DNA of 64,000 nt, taken from NCBI GenBank assembly GCA_950295325.1, contig OX485809.1, positions 37,081,081 through 37,145,080 of the forward strand, read 5' to 3'. Shown here piece after piece: positions 54,152-64,000 of this stretch (positions are counted from its first letter, which is position 1; the number at the start of each line of letters is the position of its first letter). The translations under genes were made by a program, and so were the position numbers. Origin of the DNA: Polytrichum commune. Its lineage: Eukaryota; Streptophyta; Polytrichopsida; Polytrichales; Polytrichaceae. Under the pieces are notes generated by a model, which worked only from the letters and a program-made list of their open reading frames with translations, searched no databases and had not been told where the DNA came from.

Positions 54152-54870
54152 CTACTGCTTGGGAGTGACACTGTCCTTCACGCTCTGGTAGGCATTTCCC
54201 AATGCATCTCCGGCCTGCTGCAAAAGGCTGCCAGCTCCATCCTTGGTTTGAGCGGCCTTGTCGGATGCAGCTTGTGCGGCGTCGGAGGAAGCTTGCTTTG
54301 TCTGCTCCCACTTCTCCCCTACGACATTGCCAGCTTGGTTGGTCTTGTCCTGTGTAGCTCCTGCAGCATCGGAAGTGGCCTGCTTCGTCTCCTCCCACTT
54401 TCGACCTGCAACATTACCAGCTTGGTTTGCCTTGTCTCCGGCAGCCCCTGCTACCTCATTGGCCTTGTCTTGGGTGGCTCCAGCAGCGTTCTGCTCAAGA
54501 GAATCAACATAATTTTTAGCCAAAGATCCTTTCTCTGTGGTACTTTTCAGTTCCCACTCGGATCACCATCTAAAGAGATGCAACACAAATACGGCTACAT
54601 TGCAAGGTACTCAGAACAGAATCGTCCTCTATATAACTTGCCCTCTTCCATTGACGGCGACCTGTTTTAGATTCAAGAAGCGCTCTCAATCTAATCTTGA
54701 CCATTTGATCCCTTGAAATCTACAGAACACGATGTATATTTTCAAAGATAATGACATGATGAGCTCACCTTGGTTGCCTGTTGAGTTTCACCAGCCTTCT
54801 GCTGGCCCAAATTCTTGGCCTCCTCAGTCTTCTGGGCTGCAGAGTCCCTGGTGCTCTCGTAGTTCGACAT
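54152..54870 (-). CDS. LEA group-3-like protein, copy 2 (two exons)
   Basis: Exon 1 (54870-54769, donor AAG|GTGAGC) encodes MSNYESTRDSAAQKTEEAKN to QQATK. Exon 2 (54490-54152, acceptor CTCTTGAGCAG) encodes NAAGATQDKANEVAGAAGDK onward to VTPKQ, giving 146 residues. It is nearly identical to copy 1 in exon 2, including the DNA, and differs by a shorter intron (about 280 bp) and by changes in exon 1. It has the same repeated KWEETKQA helical units. A TATATAT box (55011-55017) and an ACGT core in GCCACGTACC (about 55070) lie upstream, consistent with stress-regulated expression. Confidence 0.88.
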
Positions 54871-56340
54871 CGTCAAAATTCGAGCTGATAATCGCTTACA
54901 AAGAAATGGGCAACGAGATGGAGAAATATATCGGAGACGTAAGAAGGTGCAGAATATGTAGAAAGCTGATGGAAATGTGGTTGATAAGAAGAATGGCGAT
55001 GCGGTGGGGCATATATACAAGAGGTGGTGGGACAAGTGGCGGCCCCACAACGAACAGCCTCCATACGAGAGCCACGTACCCCTCAGTTTGCACAATAGGG
55101 TGCTGCAGCAGAGACTTCCTGCATGGCCTGTCTTTTCTAGAAGAGGTGTAACTCGTGATTCATAAGGTTCTGCACTTCATTAGTTATTTATCTCATTATT
55201 CTTCCAACTATCGTGGCAAGACACTCCTCCAATTTGCGACCAGATCCTCCTAATTTCTCTAAGGCATTGTAGTAGCTATGTAGCTGATAGCTAGGGACAA
55301 TTCGTGGAGTAATTCTACAAATATTTTGAATTCATTTCCAAGATAACTTCTGGCGAGTGATTCTTGGCCTGAGGTTAGCTTTGTAGAATTTCGTTCTTTC
55401 GTTGATTCATGGAATGTGTACCGAGTGCTGCCTGTAAGTTAGAGCATCTTGAGTCTATTGTTCTTATGTTTCACCTTCGGGCATTTGGTTGAAATTTAGC
55501 ACTCTTTATCATCAACAAGGATTTAAGCACTAGCCATCAGATACGTCATCAACGAAGACTTGAAATTGAACAAATTCATTAGATTAGGTAAAAGACGGCA
55601 TATGATAATTTTTGAAATTGGGCAAGCGCATGAATCGAATGTATAAGGGCTCTTCAGCAGTTCATATACACTCGATACTTTATTGAAATGAACGATTCGT
55701 AAAACGCCCGAGTGCAATGTTGACGTTGCTAGTATGTGCACTTTTGGATTTCTCCAAGAGTTACTCTTTCACAGCACAGAAACCACAAGAAACAATTTGA
55801 AGGCGTCCTCTCTGGTTAATCGTTCCACATGTAATGGGAGATATTCTCCAACTGAAGTTTGTCTAAGTTTGTTTTTCCCTGAATACCAAGTTCCAATCAC
55901 ATAACTCTTGATGACGACTGTGAGGTTTGGTGTATTCGTGCACACCGTAAACCGTAAACCCTAAACCCAGATTCGTGCATACGCATAATTCAATGCCATG
56001 AATACTCTCAATGCCACCAGTATGTCAAACTTTCCGATTTGGAACGATCATTCCAAATGTTATCTACAAAGCAGACATTTCTACAAGAGAAAAAGCTCCC
56101 CTTTTGCACGATCCTTACAGTTCAAATATGTCCGCAGGACATGCATATATGTTTAAGTTCATCAATGAGCATAACCGTTCCAAAACCAGAGGAGACAATC
56201 CATAGCTCATCGCTCACAACAAATGCACCACAGAAATTAGAAACTGCTCAATTGAGCTTGAATTCAATAGACTTCTTTACAAGGTTCTCTACTATTCACA
56301 AAAGGTCCTTCTTATAATAAAACGAAAAAGGGAAATTCTC
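54871..56340. other. Spacer between LEA copy 2 and the LEA pseudogene
   Basis: It contains the LEA copy 2 promoter. Telomere-like GTAAACCCTAAACCC lies near 55952-55967. From about 56100 it resembles the 3' flank of copy 4 (57360-57570), showing that the duplicated unit extends beyond the coding region. Confidence 0.5.
55011..55017 (-). promoter_or_regulatory. TATA box of LEA copy 2
   Basis: TATATAT on the minus strand, about 141 bp upstream of the ATG at 54870. Confidence 0.5.
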
Positions 56341-56515
56341 TTGCTTAAGAGTGACAGTCTCCTTCACGCTCTGGTAGGCGTTGCCCAAAGCATCACCGGC
56401 CTCCTGCAAAAGACTGCCAGTCCTTGGCTTCAGCTGTCTTGTCCGATGCAACTTGTACAGCGTCGGAAGAAGCTTGCTTTGTCTGCTCCCACTTCTCGCC
56501 AGCGACATTGCTAGC
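56341..56515 (-). pseudogene. Truncated LEA copy 3
   Basis: Only the last part of a LEA exon 2 remains (from AGCAATGTCGCTGGCGAGAA on the minus strand down to the former stop region). Compared with copy 4 it lacks 5 bases after GCCAAGGA, which shifts the frame, and the terminal stop is altered (reads CTTAAGCAAGAG). Exon 1 and the first half of exon 2 are missing, and sequence upstream of 56520 is unrelated. The 3' flank matches that of copy 4, so it arose by the same tandem duplication and then decayed. Confidence 0.8.
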
Positions 56516-57582
56516 TTTGTACTACATTATGTCACTGACAAACTAGAGGGTTTATTTAGTGGGACGATCATTCATTCGATAGAGCAAACTACAGAGCATT
56601 TCGTCACTTTCAAGGGACACCTTCCGATAATTGACCTACTATATACTGCAACAGATTCTCACTGAAATTCTGTTTTGTTCTGAATTTCAAATTAACTTGT
56701 TTTCGATGATTACTACAGAGTCGGAGAACTCCAAACAAAGTTGTTGCCAGTCTATTGCAAATTTTTCCATTTTTTTACGGGCTTCTCTTAATTGAGACAG
56801 ATTGTGGGCTACAAGTGGAAGCTATAGTAGCAAATTGCAATGTCAGTACCTCCACATTTTAGTGAACCACCAACATTTCATTTCCTTCCGAAAATGGAGA
56901 AACGGAGAAAGCGCATCGGCAGGCGATGATGTAACTCAGGCTGTGAGGAGAGCGAAACAGAATCAACTCTATCACAAATCTACGAATGGGTTCCAACAAA
57001 CTTAACATTTGTGTATTGGATTGCTATGGCCTAAGAAGCAGATTCGCCAGGGCATGTTGAACAAAATGAATCAGAGGATGCACCGTCCTTTGTTAAATAT
57101 TAGCAATTTCTCCAATACTTCAATGTGTGGAAACCCCGCTAATCACAATCCTCTCGAGTGAATTTGTTGAACCGCCTTTGATTCACAAGAACGTGCTTGG
57201 AAGAATTTTCCTACTGCAAATTCTGGGGTCTCTCTTTACCTTCCCGACTAAAGCCCCTCATTAGGTCAAAGGGGCACACCAGGATCATGCGACAGAAGCA
57301 TCCATAGTATCGAAGAAGAATGTCTAGGGTTGTAAAAAAGTTCCCATTTCTACAGGATAGTTACATTGTAAACACGTCCGCAGGATAATTCAACTTATGT
57401 TTATCGTTCAATGTGCGTGAGCTTTCCAAAACCAAGACAGAAAATGCATAGCTCAGTGCTCAAAATTTTTGCAAAAACTGCTCAATTGCGCTTGAATATA
57501 CTGATTTCAATCAAGTAACGTCTTTACAATGTTCTCTACTATTCACAACATGCTCCTTCTCACAACAGGAAACTGGAAATCA
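56516..57582. other. Spacer between the LEA pseudogene and LEA copy 4
   Basis: No gene is seen. The right part (57360-57570) is a diverged copy of 56110-56310. Confidence 0.45.
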
Positions 57583-58341
57583 CTACTGCTTGGGAGTGAC
57601 AGTGTCCTTCACGCTCTGGTAGGCGTTGCCAATAGCATCACCAGCCTGCTGCAAAAGACTGCCAGCTCCATCCTTGGCTTGAGCTGCCTTGTCCGATGCA
57701 GCTTGTGCGGTGTCGGAGGAAGCTTGCTTTGTCTGCTCCCACTTCTCCCCTGCAACATTGCCAGCTTGGTTGGTCTTGTCCTGTGTAGCTCCTGCGGCAT
57801 TGGAAGCGGCCTGCTTAGTCTCCTCCCACTTCTGTCCAGCGACATTGCCAGCTTGGTTTGCCTTGTCGCCAGCAGCCCCTGCTACCTCATTAGCCTTGTC
57901 CTGGGTGGCTCCAGCAGCATTCTGTAGAAAGTACCCCAAAATTGTTCAAATTCCAATTAACTTGCTACTTGACCCACAAACCTAACCACTTAAGCTGCAA
58001 GATCCAGTTGAGTTCAATACACCTCACTCATATATTCACATGAACCCCTTTCAAACAAGTCCGACTTCAGTCACAAATTGTGTGCAGTAACCTTCAAGAG
58101 TTCTCATTCCATCTGCATAGGGTACACCAACCAACATCGACTATGAAACCAGAACTGAGCTCGTTCCAACAATACTCCTGAACATAGACACAAAAGATGC
58201 ATCTAAAACACCGTAATTAGATCTAGGTCAGGACCTCACCTTGGTGGCCTGCTGAGCTTCACCAGCTTTCTGCTGGCCCACATTCTTCGCCTCTTCGGTC
58301 TTCTGGGCTGCAGAGTCCCTGTTGCTCTCGTAGCTAGACAT
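57583..58341 (-). CDS. LEA group-3-like protein, copy 4 (two exons)
   Basis: Exon 1 (58341-58240, donor AAG|GTGAGG) encodes MSSYESNRDSAAQKTEEAKN onward to QQATK. Exon 2 (57921-57583, acceptor CTTTCTACAG) encodes NAAGATQDKANEVAGAAGDK onward to VTPKQ. It has 146 residues, the same length and exon layout as copies 1 and 2, with substitutions such as QAASNAAGA and DAIGNAYQSVKDT. Repeated Ala/Lys/Gln-rich helical units mark it as LEA_4/group-3-like. TATAAAT (58505-58511) lies 164 bp upstream. It is the most diverged of the three intact copies and so perhaps the oldest branch of the cluster. Confidence 0.88.
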
Positions 58342-58504
58342 TGTCGAAAATGACCGAACTCGACAGCCGACACAAACGTAACAACTAACGATAGGCTTGG
58401 CTGACTGATTGATCTGAAAGACTTGAACTAAGTTCACTGTAGCGCAGATCAGTGCTGCTGGTTCTAATGCACTTGAATGATGGACGGAATGGTCGAACCA
58501 TGTG

Positions 58505-58511
58505 ATTTATA
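58505..58511 (-). promoter_or_regulatory. TATA box of LEA copy 4
   Basis: TATAAAT on the minus strand upstream of the ATG at 58341. Confidence 0.55.
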
Positions 58512-58514
58512 CAG

Positions 58515-60728
58515 CAGGAGGGGTGGGACAAGTGGCTCTGGGCCCGCATGCAACAGCTTCGCAGGAGGCGCCAAGTGTCTCTCGCCACCTCCGCAGCGCC
58601 ACAGTCGCTGGGTGCTGGCACCTTTGCATTGGTTGCGATTCAATCTTCAGGCAGTGGAATTGCATGCTTGATGCGAACGATACCAAGGGTGCATTTCCAT
58701 TGAGGGGCTGATCACACCAGCCACTTCTGGCACCATCCACCAGCGTAAGAAGTGGTGGGCCAACATCTATTTCTGAACATAATCCCCAACAAGTTCACGG
58801 TTGGAACCGAACATATAGTTAGGTGTGGTTAGGGCATGAGTAGAAGTGGAAATACAACATTGTTGTTGTCAACAATTCATGGCACAACCTTTCTTTATAA
58901 GGAGCAATTCTCAACAAACTTTCTACTCCTGCCATTTTGTCATCTCTTATGAGTTTTTGAAGACCAAAAAGGCAAAGATTCTAGCTATGAACTCCTTAAC
59001 CACTAAACACTCAAGCCTTCACATTTCATTTTCGGGTAATTTTAGCACCAATGCTGAAAATTTCTGTTAAGTATAAAAATAGACTATGTTTAATTGAAAG
59101 CCAACCGTACGGATGTGAACTAGACTCCCATATATTCTTGTTGAGAAAATTTAAAGTTGATTGTACCACAATTTCCAGGTTAGAGTGATACATGAATAGG
59201 GCCTTCATCAGGGAGCAACTATAGAAAATTTTGAAAATTTTCATTTCATGACCATTTCGGTCATGCCACAAATTTTAGAAAGTTGGCAACTTTGCCATTA
59301 TATGTCATATGATTGAAAAATGAGCTACTCCCAAAATTGTGGGGTTATTGGAGCAAATTTAGATATAGTTCATCACCCTCAAAAGTTTGAGGGGCCACAT
59401 GAGGTCATTTGGGAGATTTCCCCCTTTTCATGGAGCAAGCAACATATGCACTTTTTTTTCCCCAAATTCATATAGTCAAGGGAAAATGCCATCACCTTGT
59501 CCTGAGAGGATTAAAAGTAAAAAAAATTAAAAAAACCAACTCAAATTGGGCTTCATATGTGAAAGACATTGGCTCCTAAATTTGGCAACACATTGAACTG
59601 CCTCCCGAACAAGCACTGTCAACCTAACAAAAAAACCTACATGCTTGAAGTATGAGGTTTTTTTATGTGTTATTTTGGCCCACATAGAGTGACACCACCC
59701 TACACCAGTACATACCTTCCATCCATGTGGATTGCCACCTAGTAGGTTGCAAATCCATCAGAATATTAGGTGGCAACCCATTTCGGGTTGCATGAGCATT
59801 TAAGAGTTAAAAGCACATAAAATTAAATATTTGTTTTCGCCTTCATTGACCTCATCATGCCCATTGCTGAAAGCTCCAATTTTTCTCATTCCGGAAAATT
59901 GTTCAGTGCTTTGCGCATTCTAAATGTCAAAAAATCAGGCTGCTCTTGTTACTTGTATCGACCTATGTAGACTGGTAGAAACAAATTGGCCAGCCAGTGT
60001 CTAGGTCTGCAGGCTACATCCATTTAGATGGCATTCATCTCACATAGCTTTCAGATGAGCTTCGTTAACATAAATGAATTCAGACCCAAACAAGGTTGCC
60101 AGGGTGTCATTGAAGCTATGTTCATAGCTATTCGAGCCAGTGAACCAACTTGCTCACCCATGAAATGCAAGGATCACTGTTTTGTATTGCACAATGACTA
60201 CTGCAAGTGGGGCCCTAGAGTTAAGGAAGTGCAATTGAATCTGGAAGTAATGGAGATGAAATCTGGAGATCGTCTGGTACCATTTTCATACACCCCAAGA
60301 CCATCAATTAATATACCAACAATCAGAACCTACTTCCATTGGTTTTTCGAGCCAATATCACCAGCACCAATAGAAAGCTGATCCATCTGCATTATTGACA
60401 ACTGAAAGAATTAACTAACAGTCTAAAGAATTCCACTGTACAGGGAAAATTACAGCTGCATACTCTTCACTGCACATGCAACTAAATGAATTATCTTCAG
60501 GGGAATATAACTTCCATAACTATCAAAATAAAGTGATGTACATAATCTGCACTAGGCGAGGAAGAATTAGCAGCAATACACTACACACCTCCAATACGCG
60601 GTTGCCAAGACTGCATAAAATATTATCTAGGCACCACTTACTCTTCGTTTCATGCGTAAAATTGCCATAGTGGTATTGTAAGAGAGCCATTGGGCTCAAA
60701 ATTTCCCAGATGCACAGCAGTTCAACCC
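58515..60728. other. Gap between LEA copy 4 and the 3' end of the diacylglycerol kinase gene
   Basis: It holds the distal LEA promoter on the left and the 3' flank of the kinase gene on the right. A 117-codon frame at 60028-60381 (plus) shows no recognisable domain. No repeat of note. Confidence 0.45.
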
Positions 60729-63700
60729 TCAAACAACATCGACGCGGGGGTTGAATGTCTTTGCTGCACCAAATTTCCGTTTCATTTGGTCATCATCAAA
60801 GGAAGAAGACGACGATGACGATCTCCGGCCAGTTGCCATTTGATCCTCCACTTTCCGGTTCACTTCAGTCTCCTCCTTTGCTCCGACTTCCTGACCAGGT
60901 ACAATAAGAGGTGCATTCGAATCCGACTTTGCAAGACTCTTCTCGGTGGCCAAGACAAGTGATTGTCCAAGTTGTGTAATCTCAAGTACTCTTGGCTTTT
61001 TCACATCTGGTAAGGGTTGTAGCCAAGGCTCGCCGTCCATTCGCATGTATGTCTCCTTTGCAGCACCCGAGTTGAATACAATTTTCACTTTGTGTGCCTG
61101 TTGCCAAAAAAATCCAGTCTCAGGTTGAGACATACTTAGAACTCAAGTAAAACTTTCAAGCGTTCCTGAATAGAGGTACATATATAGCCAATAATGAAAA
61201 TAAATTTTAAATTTTAAAAATCCTCTACATAATATTGAAATCTTAAAGAGAAACACCGGATGGGTTTTGAAGGGACATGAAAGGAATTGTCATCATTTTT
61301 GGCTCTGCAAGGTTGCAAAGTTCAGCATTCAAATATCTCTCTGATCCTGTCAATCACTTGAATGCACAACTTTCTGCATCCATTTATGCAAGCCCTAAAA
61401 GAGCTACAACAAGCAAAGACCTGCAGGTTGGTAGATTTCAGTGCAACAAACCTGTGATAGGCGTACACCATGGCCTCTGGCCAAAAGAACAGTCCCATGC
61501 CATGCATCCTTGAAGCCCACTATCTCCAATAGCCCATCATCAACAACAGGCGGAGTGAGGTCCCTCTGTATCACCCACGGTGAAAGGTTTGGCTGTCAGA
61601 AGTTTCCCAAGTCCCATTTCATAAATCTTCACAAATTTTAGTTTCTTGTGCATGAGAGTTCTGTAACTTCAGAGGGGAATTTATCATGGAATCGTCAAAT
61701 AGTCATTGGTTTAAGATGGTTTTGTACGTACATTTTTCTTTTTTTTAGAGCTGGGTGTGGCCCATGGATTTAAGCCCCCAGAAAAACTTGGAAGATTCAT
61801 AATCACAATGGCACGTATACTGAATCAAAAACACCAAAACACAATCACTTAGTGTCCCTTTATATGGAAAAAGTGCTCTGAAGACACATACACATGTGTA
61901 AAGATATAGCAGACGGTGATCCCTTGGACTGCCCTGGCTACACAACACCAGAACCTCCTGTACTTATTGTCTCAAAACGAACAAAAATAGAAAATTCCTT
62001 TTACACTAGGAAGATTTCCAAATTCAAATGAATAAGTTACCAGGTCAGAGAGAACCTGCTTTACCTTTTAGCGACTTCAAGTTCTGTATATTCTTCACCA
62101 TGCTTGGCAACTTGAATGGTCGCCAGTTTTGGTATATTTCTGCACCCCCGCACATTCTACCATGATAAATGAATTGATTGATGACATAGAAATTTCATGA
62201 AAAAGGTCCTATGCGTCAAAAACATAGAAGATTGAGATTCTGTGTGTACTTGGAGGCAGGATGGGTACAGCCGGCACAAAACCAGCCTTGCGTGCACGTA
62301 ATCTTGGCATACTGAAGCTGCAGTCATGCAAATCATAGTGTCAGAGATGTAAGTGAAGTTAGCGTCAGAACCTTCATTGCAGGTTACATTTCAAGGTTGC
62401 ATGTGGGATATGTCACTGTGTACAAAGCGCAAGGGTGAAGAAAAGATAAATTATGCTTTGATGTTTAAAAAAGGTGGTGAGCACCTGATTGGTGAGCTGA
62501 TTCTTGAACTTGTCAGGATGGTTTTCCCTTTCCGAGTGAAATGCATATGCTACTTGAGCATCCATACCTGCCATACTCGTGTGTCAAAATTTGAAGTCAA
62601 TGCCAAAAAGGAGTTAGCCAACTGTTAAGAAAGAGAGTTCCAACACAAGATTGAATGCTAGTGAGTTGATACAGGAAATCACAATTGGGGAAGAAAGAAA
62701 CCTCGCACAATACTCTTATGTCGCTGAGTATACTCACCTATACTGAAGTAATTCCAGAAACCGCCCCGGAAAGTGATACGTCCTTTCTACAACACGAACC
62801 CATCCACCAATTTGCACATTAGTAATATTCTCAATTCGCACTTCTACTCAAACTTTGAATTTAGATCCGACACCTGTCATTTGCAACCCAACATTCCAAT
62901 ACTGTAAGTTCAGGGCAACGATTGTTGATCTCCTTACCTCTTTATCCTTTTCATCCCGCTTGAAAGAGTGCAGCGAATGTGGGACTTTCACAGGCTCCAA
63001 GGAGTCGCCATGTTTCTCTTCCACCACCATCTTCATTGTGACATGCCAGCTGCAGGAAGGATATCCCAGCCCCACCCCAAGTTAATATTCGTAACCATCA
63101 TGGAGTTTGAGGTCCGTTTCCAGCAAACATCATCCTGTGAGCTTCTAGGATTACCTGTCCACACGCAAGGGGGTGGCAATCAAAACCTCCTTCATAAACT
63201 TTTGCACTGAGTTCACATCTGTGCCGGGATTCTTCTTGCCCTGCCAAGAAACCGCCAGGCATGTCAATTTCAGATGAGTTCCTGACGTGAGGGAAGCATG
63301 TCCTTTTATTTCAATATCACCGGCACTAGTGGTAGGAGTTGCAAACTCACCCAGCCGAAGGAGAAGGGGAGATTGTTTCCTGTTCCCAGTGGCATCGTTG
63401 CAATGGGTGGCGGATGCTCCAGCTTCAGATCCCCCATGATTCCAAGCAACCAGCCGGCTGTGCCATCTCCTCCTGCTACCTGCGAAATAACGCAATCCCA
63501 CTAAATAAACCTAACTGCTCAGGGGAATTAATCACCAAAAAGGGAAGGCCGCAGAAGTGCAAAGACCTAAAATCTTGAGCCACTGGGCAAAAACTTGAAT
63601 CTCGTTTTTTAGCTGAAAATATTTCAATCTGCAAAGGTAAGACTATCCTTTACACAACTGTTTCCGAAATACTCACACTCAAAAGGCGCATACGAGGCTT

Positions 63701-64000
63701 ACAATGATACGCAAGTGTGTCCGAACATGGATTGCAACCTTGTCTCCATCATTCTTGAGCTTCTCAAGATGCCCCAGCACTTGGTGCAGTATATCCTCCG
63801 GCTTCTCATCAGCTAGATCATACACCTGGGGAGAACCAATAATATCAGCCAAACATGAAGAAATCGAGCTTTTGAAACCCCCACCATTTCTTGATGGACT
63901 GCACTGCATTTGCGCAGCGCAACCAGTGAAAAGATTTTTCTTTGAGAAGTTGTGTGCACCTGCTTGGGGTTCAGCAGGTCACGAAATGACTTGAGAATAG
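60729..64000 (-). CDS. Diacylglycerol kinase, plant type, 3' part of gene (11 exons visible, 5' end off the window)
   Basis: Exons on the minus strand: 64000-63960 (partial, [13 protein letters not shown]), 63825-63739, 63479-63351, 63240-63155, 63049-62938, 62786-62738, 62567-62485, 62317-62250, 62139-62065, 61819-61733, about 61565-61452, and 61097-60729. All have GT-AG borders and join in phase, except that the 61733/61565 junction could use a slightly different site. The catalytic domain has [13 protein letters not shown], containing the ATP-binding GGDGT, and [14 protein letters not shown]. The accessory domain has [39 protein letters not shown] and [15 protein letters not shown]. The C-terminus has [14 protein letters not shown], then a Ser-rich tail ending FNPRVDVV. 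The enzyme phosphorylates diacylglycerol to phosphatidic acid in lipid signalling. No C1 domain can be judged because the N-terminus is outside. Confidence 0.93.

Noticed and set aside
60028-60381. 117-codon frame downstream of the diacylglycerol kinase gene
   Set aside because: No recognisable domain, no splice or promoter support, and composition like the surrounding non-coding DNA.

Overview
The window is plant nuclear DNA. The support is a diacylglycerol kinase gene of plant type, a cluster of group-3 LEA genes, a thaumatin-like gene, TTTAGGG telomere-type repeats, short GT-AG introns, TATA boxes and plant-type transposons. I cannot name the species. The compact introns and the kinds of elements would suit a seed-free land plant, but that is a guess. 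About 36 kb of the 64 kb is made of two very large DNA transposons, and ordinary plant genes occupy the right third.

Layout. 1-970: the end of a copia-type LTR retrotransposon that continues off the left edge. 2046-20461: an 18.4-kb hAT-superfamily transposon (element 1) with a perfect 8-bp target duplication. It carries its transposase plus three cargo genes: a coiled-coil/RING protein (broken here), a small acidic protein and a protein kinase. 20470-21822: host DNA. 21823-39824: an 18.0-kb second transposon (element 2) with 28-bp inverted termini in CACTA-like form and a 4-bp duplication. It carries a transposase resembling the DUF7869 family, a long multi-exon gene joining a ParB-like DGQH motif to a region resembling an N4/N6 DNA methyltransferase, a HAD/FCP1-like gene and a small Lys/Glu-rich gene. 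A CCGGA-rich insertion splits the ParB-like gene. 40285-42368: a thaumatin-like gene. 42.4-51.4 kb: gene-poor DNA with a foldback element and a solo LTR with a 5-bp duplication. 51482-58341: three LEA genes and one LEA pseudogene, all on the minus strand. 60729-64000: the 3' two thirds of a diacylglycerol kinase gene.

The most unusual feature is that each large element has its own private dispersed sequence motif placed at its genes. Element 1 has arrays of CGTCCGC/GTTCCC units immediately upstream of TATA boxes. Element 2 has about 30 copies of a 20-bp palindrome, TTTGGGTCGATCGACCCAAA, in introns and between genes. In element 2 these sites sit beside a ParB-like gene, which invites comparison with a ParB/parS arrangement. 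The nested insertion has its own CCGGA motif. Element identity rests on termini and target duplications read directly from the sequence. Protein family calls are from motif recognition without database searches.
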